NCBI GenBank assembly: GCA_032622095.1
Contig: CP136063.1
Coordinates: forward strand, 121,914,723-121,978,722
From: Siphonodentalium dalli
Taxonomy: Eukaryota > Mollusca > Scaphopoda > Gadilida > Siphonodentaliidae
Direction of reading: 5' to 3'
DNA: 64,000 bases
Shown: positions 22,193-34,899 of the stretch, piece after piece
How the letters are laid out: the number at the start of each line of letters is the position of its first letter
Position numbering within the stretch: position 1 is the first letter of the stretch
Made by a program: the position numbers and the translations under genes
Notes under the pieces: generated by a model
What the model was told of the DNA's origin: nothing
Databases searched by the model: none
What the model saw: the letters and a program-made list of their open reading frames with translations, nothing else

Positions 22193-25100
22193 TTAGTCCA
22201 GGAGATATTGGTCGACCTCTGCCCCCTCCCCCCCCCTCCCCCCTCCCCAGGACTCAACTTCACCCCACTAATTTTCTTTCTTAATGTCTCCTCTAATTTT
22301 GTTCGCTTGTTAACAAGAAAAAAAAGTGGCCGCAGAGACTCCAGATAAGATGGCGTCCATCATGGCGGCCATTTTTTTTATAAGCACCAGATCTATTTGA
22401 TCGCCGTTATAGTAAAGATGATATCACATGCGGTCTTGTTTTCCACTCGATTCGTTATGCTAATATACAATCCTTACAAATTAGCCAAAAATCCAATACC
22501 AGAATCCAATATGGCAGCCAAGATGGCCGCCGAAATGTTAATATATGCTATTTTTCTGACATTTCACCACCTTTCATTTGTCTCTGTGGGAAAATATTGG
22601 CATCTTGGCGTGATGTTATACAATTATCGTATAGAAGGGTCATTGACGAACACACGGGGACCATAAATTACATTCATTGTGTTTCAAATCAATGAATGTT
22701 ATTGCTATCATAACAACACCCATGCATATATATGTTCAGGAGATACTTGAGCAAGGATTCCTCTTATACCTGAGTTGAGGAATATTCACCCAAATCCAAG
22801 ATGGTCACCAAACTGGCCACCATAAATAGAAAAGAAGTCGATATTATCACATACAAATTTCAACTTTTTGTCATAATATCGATCTGTATGGACGAAACGG
22901 TACATAATATAAGCCATCTATTAGTTTCAACATAAGTTTTAGCCATTTGGAAGGATGAAAACCCACAATTAATAATCGCGATGTGGCATTTCAAAATCCA
23001 TTCTCCACTATTATAATAAAGCTCCCATACTGGCCGTAACCGTATATAGGTGCGCCGAATAGTCATATTATGACTTCCAAGAATGAAAACAACAGTACCG
23101 GTACCTGAGCTTATTCTGATTTGCCACATTCAGCATTATCTGGACAAGTTTCCGTCTCTTCGTCAGATTAATCTATCTCGCTCACACCAACACAGTTTTC
23201 TACACTTCTTTGTAGAAGGGTCCCACTAATCGGAATGTTTCAAACAATACATATGCCAGTGTCCAGCTCACGTGTTTGTCTCGAAAGCTGGGAATTCTTA
23301 TCCTTATTCTTGGCGAGCTTCATTTGTGGTATAGCTTATTATATAATTCAGATGCTACATATGGGATCTGAGCGTCATCTTGTGCGATAAACTAGAAAGG
23401 TATGCGGTCGAGGCATATACTAACTTTCAGAAGGACCTTCAGCTTTGGTGACCTATAAATGGGGATAACAACATGTACACCTGGTGATCTTCCCAAACAG
23501 CCACTTCTCAATATATGGTTCATCAATTCACATACTCATCAAATGCACTGACATACCCGGACAACTTCTGTATATGGCTTTGAATGTTGAAAGCCTGACA
23601 TTTAACGGATGCCTTTCTGCTAAGGCGTAGAAGACCATAATGCATAATATACCCACACTTCTTGTTTTCCTTGTTGCTAAGATTGTATGTTCCCATCTGT
23701 TTGGAAGCCGTTCTTAATCAACTGGACCAGGCGTGTACCATTGGCTACTACTATATAAGCCCCACCCAGACTGGGGTGTAGTCTTAAAGGCGATGCCTTT
23801 GATATGTCATACTCACTCTTGGTGGTGGTCCATATGGTTCAAGAAAGTATAAATGCCATCAACACAAGGGTGAAATGTTCAATGCGAAGAACATCCAGAG
23901 TAATGTTACGTTGATGAGATCGTGCATTCAATTCAACACACATTGGGTACACCAAGTGATTTCTTGGTAACATCACCATTCCAACCATTTTCCTGCATGA
24001 GACATATTACCTACTATATTCTAAAGTTGTATATATAAAGCTACATGATCATAAAGGTTACGTTCCCCAACATCCACAGCCATTGCCGTCGAGACTATAA
24101 ATTGTTCTTTAAATACATAGTGAAATAAATGCACCACAGTTCCTGACATTTTCTTGAATAATACCGCCCACATACTGACACTAACCCTGAGAGAGGTTAA
24201 CAAAAATGCATGCCTTCATTCTATAAAGATATTATCCTTTAGTCCATCCGACTGTTCTGGGGGAGGCTAGCATAGTATTATCCAGACAAAATTATACGTC
24301 TGGTCAAGTTGAATTAGAACGGCTTCGAAACGGACGTAGAAATACAATCTTACCACACCAAAAAACAACAACACGCATGACATTCCTCTATCTCAAACAT
24401 GCACCGGGTGTATGGGTGGTGTATACCGTGGCCAATTTCATTCCCATTATCTTGGTGCATGTATGTTCACAAACTAGCCCTGCGAGTGTTGTTCTTCTCA
24501 GCTGGGAGCTATTCGACGAGACGACTGTGGGATGGCTAGCAACCTTCGAAACACTGTCAAAGTTGTCCACGTATGACAATGCATTCGCTAAGTTTGTGAG
24601 TTGACGAATCATCTATTGAGAAGTGACTAGCTAACTGGTTCCCCAGGTGTACATGTCGTTATCCCCATGGGGTATGAGACACATATATTACAGAGATGAC
24701 CTTCTGTAAGCTTGTATATTCATCGACCATATGCCTTTCTAGTTCAAGATGACGCACAAATCCCATATTTAGCAAATATTTAAAATCGTAAGCTCAGACA
24801 CTGGAAAATGAATTATTTGAAATGTTATGATTGGAGGGACACTTCTCCCAGGAAGTGTTGAATACTTTGTCGGTGTGAGCGACCTAGATTTATCAGACAA
24901 AGAAATGGAAGCTGGTCCAGATAATTATGGACGTGATGTGGCAAATCAGAATCTGTTATCAGGTAATTGTTCTAATATGACTATTCGGTGCACCTACGGT
25001 TACGGCCATTATCGGCGCTAAGTGGAGAATGGATTTTGAAATGCCACATCGCGATATTAATTGTGGGTTTTGGTCTTTCCAGAAGGATACGAGCTATGTT

Positions 25101-26431
25101 ATGCGTTTTGATACGTTTTAAGTTGAACTAATCAATGGTTTATGTACAGTTTCGTCCATACATACCAATATTATGACAAAAAGTTGAAATTAGTATGTGA
25201 AAATATCGATTTCTTTTCAATTTCTGGCTGCCAATTTAGCCACCATCTTGACTGTGAGTATCAATTGCCAAACTCAAATGAATACTTCATATCAATATAC
25301 CATATCAACATGTAATGGTGGGTAGAAATCGCGAAACGCCCATCGTAAGAAAGTAAAGGAATGTAGGCGTGTTTTCAAATTTCAGTCGCCATTTTGACCG
25401 CCATCTTCGATTTGGAAAACCATTTCTTGCATGAGATGTAAGGTAATTACTTCACCTCAGTATTTCCAACTAAACTGTAAGATGGGTGCAGTTGTCTCGA
25501 CAATAATGCCCAATGATGTGAATATGAGGGAATTTCGGTGATTTTTCAAAATATGTCCACCATTGTGGGTGCCATTTTGGATTTGGGGGACTTTTATTTG
25601 GATACAGTACAAGGACAGTTCTTCGCCTAAGTGTTACCAACTCACAATAGTAAGCAGGTGTGGAGTTGTCATGACAATAATGCTCACTGATGTTAAAATC
25701 AGCAATTTTTCTGTTTCTGGTGGCCATATTGGCTGCCATCTTGGATTTGGATGAATATTCCACATCTCAGAAATAAGAGGAATCCTAGCTCGAGTATCTC
25801 CTGCATATATATATGCACGGGTGTTGTTATGATAGCAATAACATTAATTGATTTGAAACATTACATTGCGTTATTAGCGTCGATTCGGCTTTGACCTATT
25901 ATACCGGCATTTGTGAAAACGTGATATCGGACAAAAATATCCCACAATGAATATATATTATGGTCCCTGTGTGTTTGTCAATGACTCTTCTATACGATAA
26001 ATGTATAACATCATGCCAAGGTGTCAATATTTTCCCACAGAGACAAACAAAAGGTGGTGAAATGTCAGAAAAATAGCATATTTTAACATTTCGGTAGCCA
26101 TCTTGGCCGCCATATTGGATTCTGGTGTCGGATTTTTTGCTAATTTGTATATTAGGGCTGTATATTAGCATAACGAATCGAGCGGAAAGCAAGACCTCAT
26201 GTGATATCATCTTTACTATAAAGGCGATCAAAGAGACCTGGTGCATATAAAAAAAAATGGCCGCCATGATGGACGCCATCTTGTCTGGAGTCTCTGCGGC
26301 TACTTTTTTCTTGTTAACAAGTGAACAAAATTAGAGGAGACATTAAGAAAGAAAATTAGTGGGGTGAAGTTGAGTCCTGGGGAGGGGGGGGGGGGGGGGG
26401 TGCAGAGGTCGAACAATATCTCCTGGACTAA
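22193..26431. mobile_element. Large foldback element with arms over 1.3 kb
   Basis: The left end ttagtccaggagatattg (22193) is inverted at the right end (caatatctcctggactaa, to 26431). Matching continues inward over most of 22193-23600 against 24590-26431. Matched pieces include the C-run/G-run tract, the gttaacaag segment, the ctccagataagatggcgtcc segment, tttcaaatcaatgaatgtta, tgtacacctgg and ttatctgga. The arms are imperfect (many substitutions and indels), so the element is old. The centre, about 23650-24380, is unpaired as far as I can see. No transposase is recognisable. The arms carry many AAGATGGC-type cores. Confidence 0.85.
24827..25021 (+). pseudogene. Coding-like remnant in the foldback arm
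   Basis: A 64-codon frame contains an acidic stretch (VSDLDLSDKEMEAGPDN). The inverted counterpart near 23150-23205, read on the minus strand, gives an alignable peptide with several silent or conservative differences and one stop (taa for tta). This is what a decayed coding segment kept in two arms could look like. The pattern is too short to prove past selection, and I do not recognise the family. Confidence 0.2.
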
Positions 26432-28033
26432 ATGTAAATATATCAGAAGCAACAAGACAGACAGTAAGGATGAACATGCATGCAGCTCATTTGCGTGTAA
26501 ATACTGTCATGTGAATGTATCAATGAGTGATGGATCAATATGACATTAGGTCCCCAAACTTTTGCAATCGAGAAACCTTAATAAGTCATTCCCCTACACT
26601 ATACTGAAATATGCCATAATCAGTTACATGTAATTCCCAACTGACACACAATTGCTGTAACGCTGCAGTCCTGATGGACATAGGTAATTCATACATAAAT
26701 TGGGTGGTCCAAATTATAGATCATGTGCAACATTTTGTGTTTATACCATTATGTGCAGTCATTTGTTAAAATCCGAAGTCTATTTGCACAAAAACTGTTA
26801 TATTACATATAGTATGTGTATCCATCCACCTGATGATAAAGATCCGATAAAATTTGACAGGACAGCCTATTTAGAATCAAATCAATCAGAGTCCAAAGGG
26901 CCTAGTATTATCAGTCTTTAACTTTAAACATATTTATTTGTCTAAATTCAATAATACATAGGAAATAACACATATACTTGTATACAGACAATGGGATTGG
27001 AGGACAAGTGCTGACTCACTTATGAGTATTATCAGTCAGACTCAAGCGCAGACCCAGTCTCATTCTAATCGACTCGTGGACAGAAATGAAACTGAGTCTG
27101 GATATTTATCAGACTGTAGTATTTTATAATAAATCAGTAACTGGTTAGTTGTATTATCAGGATGTATACAAATACATGTGCCTTATTTTTGCAAACTGCA
27201 TGTTTGGGGTGTACATGTAAATATGTCTGAAGTTAATGTCGCATGCATGAGAACAGCACAAATCTGTTTGCATATTTTTGGTAATAATATTGGATCAAGA
27301 TTAATGACTAACTGCAAACTGATAATTATTTAATTTTAATAATATTAATTTTAGTTTAACAACTAAATCTTAATCAGAATGTATTTTTATTATTATGTTG
27401 TTGTTGATTGTTTCTGGGAAGAGATAGAGCATCTTTAACTGAAAGCAGTAACTGAGAGATAACTCTAGTATAAACTGAATTCTCGCTGATATTATTTACC
27501 TCAAGTAAATGAAAGGAGGAGAACTCTATATATTATTGATTTTCCCCATTGACCATAGGCATTATGTGAGATGTGAGCGTCTCAGTATTATTAGTAAGAT
27601 ATCAGCCTTGTAATGTCATCATGACCAGTTGTACATAATACAGTGGACTATTTGGTTGAGATGTAAAGGTACCAGGGACACTCTATGAATAAGCTTGTTT
27701 ATCATATGACTTGTACCTTTTATTGGGCTTCATGTATTGCACATTTTATTGGGCTTCATGTATTGCACCTTTTAGTGGGCTTCATGTATTTCATATTTCC
27801 ATGTGTTATTAGTTAGCTTTAATAACACCTCCTGCAGTTGATTTGATTAGTAAATTTTACAAAGCGTCTTTGCAAATGACTGTAACATAATAGTTCTAGG
27901 TCAAATTCATGTGCATATAATTAACTATTTTAAAATACACCAATACTTGGTGATGCAGAAGCGAACATGAAAAATCTGACCAAGTCTATGCCGTTCCCAA
28001 CATTCATATTAACTGGACAAACTAATAATGAAA
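26432..28033. other. No gene seen
   Basis: AT-rich sequence. A 73-codon plus frame (26700-26921) has no known motif. Near 27715-27790 a short phrase (attgggcttcatgtattgca) is repeated three times. Confidence 0.5.
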
Positions 28034-29319
28034 GTGTCAATGACACTGTAGCTCAACTTGGAAAGGGAATAATTTCATGTGTTACAGTCAATGGAGTGAT
28101 TAGGAATGTGGAAAGTTGAAAGGCCTAGTAAAATCCAATATGGCCGCTGGCAGCCATGTTTTTTTGCCGAATGACCCCAAAATGACTCGTTCCCATTTAC
28201 ATGTCAATGTTAATATCCATCACAAATTTCATGATGATCCGACAAAAGATACGACCTGTAGCCTGTGTCAAAGGATTTAGTCATGTAAAGTGTAAAATCC
28301 AAGATGGCTGCTGGCGGCCATGTTTTTGGCCGAATGACCCCAAAATGACTTGTTCCCATCTACATGTCAATATTAACATACATGACAAATTTCATGATGA
28401 TGAGATGAACAGTACGACCTGCAGCCCGTGCTAATGGATTGAATTTTAAAATCCAAGATGGCCATGTTTTTTTTCCGAATGACCCCAAAATGACTCGTTC
28501 CCATCTACATGTTATTGTTAACATACATCACAAATTTCATGAAGATCCGACCAAAGCTACGACCTGTATCCCGTGCCAAAGAATTTAGTCATGCAAAGAG
28601 TAAAATTCAAGATGGATGCTGGTGGCCATGTTTTTTGGCCGAATGACCCCAAAATGACTCGTTCCCATCTACATGTCAATATTAACATCCATGACAAATT
28701 TCATGATGATCAGATGAACAGTACGACCTGTAGCCCGTGCTAATGGATTGATTTTGAAATCCAAGATGGCTGCTGGCGACCATGTTTTTATGCCGAATGA
28801 CCCCAAAATGACTTGTTCCCATCTACATGTCATTGTTAACATCCATGACAAATTTCATGAAGATCCAACCAAAGATACAACCTGTAGCCCGCGCCAAAGG
28901 ATTTAGTCATGCAAAGAGTAAAATCCAAGATGGCTGCTGGCGGCCATGTTTTTTTGGCCGAACGACCCCAAAATGACTCATTCCCATCTACATGTCAATA
29001 TTAACATCCAAGACAAATTTCATGATGATCATATGAACAGTACAACCTGTAGCCTGTGCTAATGGATTGAATTTTGAAATCCAATATGGCCACTTTCGGC
29101 CATGTTTTTTTGCCGAATGACCCCAAAATGACTCGTTCCCATCTACATGTCAATGTCAACAGCCATGACAAATTTCATAATGATCCGACCAAAGGTACGA
29201 CCTGTAGCCCGTGCTAAAGGAAATTGTTGACGAGTCACACACGCACCAACACACACGGACGACGGATACCAAGCCATGGCAATAGCTCAATCTTTACAAA
29301 GTAAAGTTGAGCTAATAAT
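28034..29319 (+). mobile_element. Dispersed element with internal 157-bp tandem array and AAGATGGC cores
   Basis: Head gtgtcaatgacactgtagct with tagctcaacttgg. Tail tagctcaatctttacaaagt running into aaagttgagctaataat, so the two ends carry tagctcaactt in opposite orientation. Between them about seven units of about 157 bp contain aaatccaagatggctgctgg, cggccatgttttt, ccgaatgaccccaaaatgac, and catctacatgtcaatgttaa. Units alternate between a 'ccaaaggatttagtcatgca' type and a 'gctaatggattgaattttga' type, making a dimer of about 314 bp. No coding capacity is seen. Confidence 0.85.
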
Positions 29320-29329
29320 ACTGAAGGGG

Positions 29330-29372
29330 TCAATGACACTGTAGCTCAACTTGGAGAAGTATAATTTGAGCT
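29330..29372 (+). repeat. Second element head directly behind the previous tail
   Basis: gtcaatgacactgtagctca followed by acttggagaag begins about 11 bp after the gctaataat end at 29319. This is a truncated copy of the same family placed head to tail. Confidence 0.7.
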
Positions 29373-29859
29373 AAAAAGTGCTTGTATCGGGAGTTGATCA
29401 GATGCTCAACACCATGGTTGTTTAACAATTTAATGTTTCAACCTGAGAATATAAAGGACACAAATCAGTCAAGAGTATATAAATGCCAAGAACATGACAA
29501 TTAATGTTAATGAATATCACCACCTCACACAAGTATGGTTCAAAATGCTCACACGTATGTAACCAGCAGGCGCACATGTACCACATCACATTAAAATGGA
29601 CGCACATAACCACATGCACGCAACATATTTATTCAACACCTCACATGCAAATGACTATATACACACACTCAATGCAAACAATCACACAATTTACCATATC
29701 ACAGGCAAATGAATAAATGTACATTAATACAAACGGAATGAGAACATATCAAATTAATTGGAAAATATTCGATGCACATGAATCTGGAAAAACAGTGAAT
29801 ATCATAACAAGTTCCTCAAAACCATTTGATATAAGTCTCTACACAAGCTTCAACACTAT
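29373..29859. other. No gene seen
   Basis: CA/AT-rich sequence with short open frames lacking motifs. Confidence 0.45.
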
Positions 29860-30010
29860 ACAGTTGTTGCCCGATGTCGAGGGAGACATTGAGATTTGTC
29901 ACCCGCTCGAGAACGGAATGTCTCCCGAGGAGCACAGCTCCGAGGGAGACATTCCGTTCTCGAGCGGGTGACAAATCTCAATGTCTCCCGAGAAGAAGGT
30001 CAACAACTGT
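29860..30010. mobile_element. Palindromic element, GC-rich arms
   Basis: Ends acagttgttg and caacaactgt. The arms (about 29879-29935 and 29938-29992) are almost perfectly complementary, including gagacattgagatttgtc, acccgctcgagaacggaatg and tctcccgagg. The near-perfect match indicates a recent insertion or gene conversion between arms. Related phrases without the palindrome occur at 30449-30520 (caatgtctcccggc, gatttgtcacccgg). Confidence 0.85.
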
Positions 30011-30996
30011 TTTGTTATCCGATTATACCACAGAAAAAAATCCTTGCCATCCACACGCACGATGTTGCACTGAGTCACGAGTTTTTTCTTTCCCGATTAT
30101 GTATATTTTCAGTAACTACTTATCGTTCTGTTCCATTAACGATAGTCAAGCCGTTAAGCGTTTGATAATCAGCGTTTATTTACGATCATTTTGGTCGTTA
30201 AATCGTCAATATCGGTCCATGCAATGTAAACCAATAAGCCATATAGGTATGTTATCACCTTCTGCAATGTGGAATATTCAATGTCTCCTTGCGCGCGGAA
30301 TTTACTCGCGATGTTCATTTCATAACGGTCATCCCCGAAAGCTATTGGGAAGTTGTCAATTTCATTAATGTACATTCATATATGTGTCAGTGCTCCCAAG
30401 TGCATGGCGATCCTCACACAAAATACTTCTATGATCACATTGCAGACATCGCGGAGAGGGGGCGACAAAAACAATGTCTCCCGGCTCAGCGGGCGACAGT
30501 GTGCATGATTTGTCACCCGGCACGTGACAGGACATGGGCCAATCAGAAGGGTGGAAAATAGGGAGGAGGGTAACAAAACATGCTATCCAAGCACAAAGTC
30601 CATTCAGTCAGATATGAAAATTCAATGTACAAGTGTTTCAGATTTTATTGCAATGTCACAAAGAGACCTTCACCTAAATACTCACACATTGGCGGGCATT
30701 GATGATACAATAAATATGGATAGTTGAGCAGAAGAAATGAAGAGAGAGTTGTTGGATCTGAGACAGTCAGTGGCGGTCAGAATACGAATGAAGTATCACA
30801 AAGGATATGGTTTGCATGCGAACACTTTTGGCGATTCAGTAAAGTTGGTCTTAAGCAGTAGGGTACATCACTGCGCGATTATTACAATTTCAGTATGGAC
30901 GTGCATTTCTCAAATAACATGCCTCATATGTTCGCATAATTAACAAAATGTAACAGGATTCCGCGCCTTGGGTAAAGCAAACTATCACAGCGTGAT
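30011..30996. other. No gene recognised; scattered open frames
   Basis: Several 65-90 codon frames overlap here. One at 30737-30943 (starting MKRELLDLRQSVAVRIRMKY) looks compositionally protein-like in its first 30 residues. It has no motif I know and no clear splice sites. The stretch 30449-30520 repeats pieces of the palindrome at 29860. Confidence 0.3.
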
Positions 30997-31288
30997 ACAG
31001 TACTGAAGGGTACACAGATTTGGAAAATGTGCTGAAGGGTACACAGGTTTGGAATGCTGAAGGGTAAACAGGTTTTGAAATCTCTATGAAATGACATTTA
31101 GTTTTCGCGTCTGCCACAATTTCTGTTAGAGAATAATTGTGTTATGTTCAATGAAATTGAAAATGAACTGAAAAAAAATAGTTGATAGCACCAAACGTTC
31201 TGTCACACAGTTGACTGCATTATTACCGATAGCAAACCATGCATACCCTTCAGCACATTTTCAAAAGCTGTGTACCCTTCAGCACTGT
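30997..31288. mobile_element. Foldback with ctgaagggtacaca arms
   Basis: Left part has three gaagggta motifs: two complete tgaagggtacacag copies and one aagggtaaacagg. The right part holds two inverted copies (cataccctt-cagcacattttc, gtgtacccttcagcactg). The outer arms align over about 50 bp. The interior is about 170 bp of unrelated sequence. The terminal motif is shared with the foldback at 11245. Confidence 0.75.
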
Positions 31289-33139
31289 TTTAAGTGAGAG
31301 ACCGCTTCAGAAACAATAACGGTAACAACATGTCAGAAACAATAAGAATAATTTAATTGCTTTCCTAAATTTTCGATAATTTGTATTTTGTTCAATGGAA
31401 AACGTTCAAACAAAACAGAAAGTTGGAAATCCACATTAATCGCATTGGCAAAAAAAAAGTCCTCAAAAATATATGCTCAAATGTCAAACATTCACAGTCT
31501 GATTCTGCATGAAATATAAATCCATGTGGTGCTATATGTAGTACCGAATTAAAGTATCTTTGATTTTTTTCAGCATGGAAACTGACAACATTTCCTGGAA
31601 AGTTGAAAATGTTCAGGGATTTGTAGGTTGAGAGAATTTAGTGACAGTTGCCATGGTGATGGGACAGATGGGTCTTATAGCTCCTAATCATCCCAAAGTA
31701 AATATGTATCTTTCACCAATTATTATCTAAACAATTATGTGTATATAAAATTCCAAAAGCATGTTTTCTTGGAAACAGTAACTAGGCTCGAACCACAGTA
31801 AAGTTTTGTGTGTGGATGCATGCATTCGCTTCATATTAACGCCATGAAGTGTTTCAGGCATGCACTTCATTGAATCTAAATTCAATTTTGGCTGTGCGAA
31901 CATAGTATTTGGCATAGAAATCAGCTCAAATAGTCATGTCATATGATATAAATATATGTTCATGTCATAAAATTTATTTAACTCATCTCAAATTTTCAGT
32001 TTTGTCAAGTCAAAACCGAAAATTCTAAGACTCGTTTCATAAATTTCGTATCAGAGAAACACTCATTTCATATCCTATATTTATTGACAAACTAAAACTC
32101 TAGCTCAAAGGGCTACTTTTCTACAAATAAACAACCAATACCAATAAAATAACGTGAGCATAACAGATGGTCATGACAGTTGAGAGAAATATAAACTGCA
32201 GCGACACCTGCCTCTAAATCAAAATGACGAGAGCATAAGAACTTCGGACACAAAGTGAAGGAAAAATGATCAATAAGACTTATATTAGTGTCAGGCTTCA
32301 TTAAGAAAGTATGAGGTTAACATCTTCTTCAAACGTCAAGATGCTCGAGTGCTGGCCATAGTACAGGAGTGTCACGAATAATCATAACGGCTAATTGAAA
32401 AAGTCAACAACAAATTTCCATGATCGATTATTTGACTATCTCCCCATCAGTCTAGGTGAACAGACGCAATTGTGAATTCAGTCTGGAGACTCCCGGGTTC
32501 CTATTTCAAGAAAGAACGGGATTTACCATTGTGTGAAATCTCATTGACATTTAAAGTTTCCAAATAAGGCATGGTTATTAATCAAATAGACACATGCACC
32601 TGAAGTCCTGTAAGGCCTACATATCTTTATAAGGGCTGTCGCCTTTCCTCTTTTCAATTTCCGTGCAATAAATGCATGTTCACATTGCTATCAGGGATAT
32701 ATTGTTGGATTGCTATATAATAATTTTAAATGGAAATAAAGATCTAGCATTAAACAAATAGTCTACCAAATTTCAGTTATCTTTGCATCAGATATCATAT
32801 GGTACTACGTTGATGTCGCATCATGTCCTTATATAGAATACACATGAGCAGTTTACTACAGGCATAATAGACAACTTATTTGGTACGTGCTGTATAAATT
32901 GTCCCTGTTGGTAAAATAAACAAATTAGATACATAAAGTTTGAATATCTTTGAAAGAACAAACTGAACAAATCCATTCTTTATACTTATTTTGACTACTA
33001 ATTTTTCCCCTATTATCATGTTACGTTCCTTGGTCCTATTTATTTTACAGTAACTGAGAGATACAGTGCATTTGATCTTTTAACATTGAAAATCCTGTGC
33101 CATTGCATTCTCCCATATGGAGCCTTGTATATATAAGAC
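31289..33139. other. No gene seen
   Basis: AT-rich sequence with stops in all frames. A box-B-like ggttcgagcc on the minus strand at about 31785-31794 has no matching box A. Confidence 0.5.
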
Positions 33140-34286
33140 TAGCAGGTGGACCCGACTTCATCCGGGCTGTTTCCCCTCTGCTTTTCGGCGAATTGCGCAA
33201 TTTGACCTTGAATTGTCCATTTTGAAGGTCAAGGTCAGGTGGGGTCACGATTTGACCCGTCCAAAACACTGCCCGGACAAAAGTACCCGACAAAAGTACC
33301 CGTCGAAATCCATCCGGTTTTACCCGATTTGACCTTGAATTGGTCCGGGTTGTTTCCCCTCTGCTTTTCGGCGAATTGCGCGATTTGACCTTGAATTGTC
33401 CATTTTGAAGGTCAGGTGGGGTAACGATTTGAACCGTCCAAAACACTGCCCGGACAAAAGTACCAGTCGAAATCCATCCGGTTTTATCCGATTTGACCTT
33501 GAATTGATCATTTTGAAGGTCAAGGTCCGTGCTCTTTCCCCTCTGCTTTTCGACGAATTGCGCGATTGACCTTGAATTGTCCATTTTGAAGGTCAAGGTC
33601 AGGTGGGGTCACGATTTGACCCGGACAAAAGTACCCGTCGAAATCCATCCGGTTTTATCCGATTTGACCTTGAATTGTCCATTTTGAAGGTCAAGGTCCG
33701 TGCTGTTTACCCTCTGCTTTTCGACGAATTGCGCGATTTGACCTTGAATTGTCCATTTTGAAGGTCAAGGTCAGGTGGGGGTCACGATTTGACCCGGACA
33801 AAAGTACCCCGTCGAAATCCATCCGGTTTTACCCGATTTGACCTCGAATTGATCATTTTGAAGGTCAAGGTCAGGTCGGGGTCACGATTTGACCCGTCCA
33901 AAACACACAGTGGACAAAAGTAACCCCATGTATCAAATTTCGTCGAAATCCCATCAAAATTCGTGATTTGACCTTGAATTGACCCGATTTCAAGGTCAAG
34001 GTCACATTGCACAGGCAAATGAATAGGGTAATGAGACTCCCCATACGAAAGTATCAATAGACACTAATTTTCATCGAAATCCCGTGATACTCGGGCGTTT
34101 GACCTTGAAATGACCCGATTTCAAGGTCAAGGTCACGTCGCACGGGCAAATTAATAGGCCCAGGCCAGTCCCCGGCCGAAAGTACCCCCACATACCAAGT
34201 TTCATCGAAATCAGCTTGGTCGTTTTCGAGTCCATCGCGAACAGACAGACAGACACACACACAGATCTTCCAAAATACATAATAGA
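33140..34286 (+). mobile_element. Dispersed element rich in TGACCTTGA / TCAAGGTCA, second copy
   Basis: Starts tagcaggtggacccgacttc after tatatataagac. Ends agatcttccaaaatacataa followed by taga. The left half repeats a module three to four times (cctctgcttttcg-gcgaattgcg, gaccttgaattgtccattt, gaaggtcaaggtc, acccgtccaaaacac). The right half matches the modules of the 9594 copy in the same order. Open frames on the minus strand up to 183 codons come from the repeated modules. Confidence 0.8.
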
Positions 34287-34287
34287 C

Positions 34288-34898
34288 TAGCCGATGAGCC
34301 CGACGTTGTCCGGGCTATTCAAAAACCAAATTTCAAGTCGATAGCTCAACCCGTTTCCGAGATCTGGTCTGCGCGAAGCTGGCGTCGCACGGGCTCGGCG
34401 ACCCGATAAAATTTGTATCCGGGGCAAGATACATTCACATACCAAATTTCAAGTCGATAGCTCCACCCGTTTCTGAGATCTCGTCTGCGCATGCGCGAAG
34501 CGGGCGCCGCACGGGCTCGGTGACCCGATAAAATTTGTATCCGGGGCAAGATACATTCACATACCAAATTTCAAGTCGATAGCTCCACCCGTTTCCGAGA
34601 TCTCGTCTGCGCGAAGCTGGCGTCGCACGGGCTCGGCGACCCGATAAAATTTGTATCCGGGGCAAGATACATTCACATAGCAAATTTTAAGTCGATAGCT
34701 CCACCCGTTTCCGAGATCTCGTCTGCGCATGCGCGAAGCGGGCGCCGCACGGGCTCGCCAATACGACAACGTCCACCGCCTGGTCAAACTACACACACGT
34801 ACCAAGTTTCGTCCCGATCGGTCGAGAATCGTAGATTTGTATTAATGACAAACAGACAAACAGACAGACAGACAGAGGTCTTCAAAATATATATGAGA
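34288..34898 (+). mobile_element. Related dispersed element with about 118-bp internal repeats
   Basis: Begins tagccgatgagcccgacgtt immediately after the aataga end of the preceding element. Four internal units of 116-122 bp contain atttcaagtcgatagctcca, ccgtttccgagatct, tcgcacgggctcgg and gacccgataaaatttgtatc. Ends in a cagacagacagacagaggtc tract then ttcaaaatatatatgaga. Head and tail match the TCAAGGTCA-rich elements although the body differs. Confidence 0.8.
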
Positions 34899-34899
34899 C

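Noticed and set aside
26700-26921. 73-codon frame
   Set aside because: Length is within chance expectation and no motif or coding bias is visible.
31785-31860. Possible tRNA on the minus strand (ggttcgagcc box B)
   Set aside because: No box A at a suitable distance and no cloverleaf could be drawn.
33045-33596. 183-codon minus-strand frame
   Set aside because: Same dispersed element; the peptide is a repeated translation of the modules and ends in unrelated flank.
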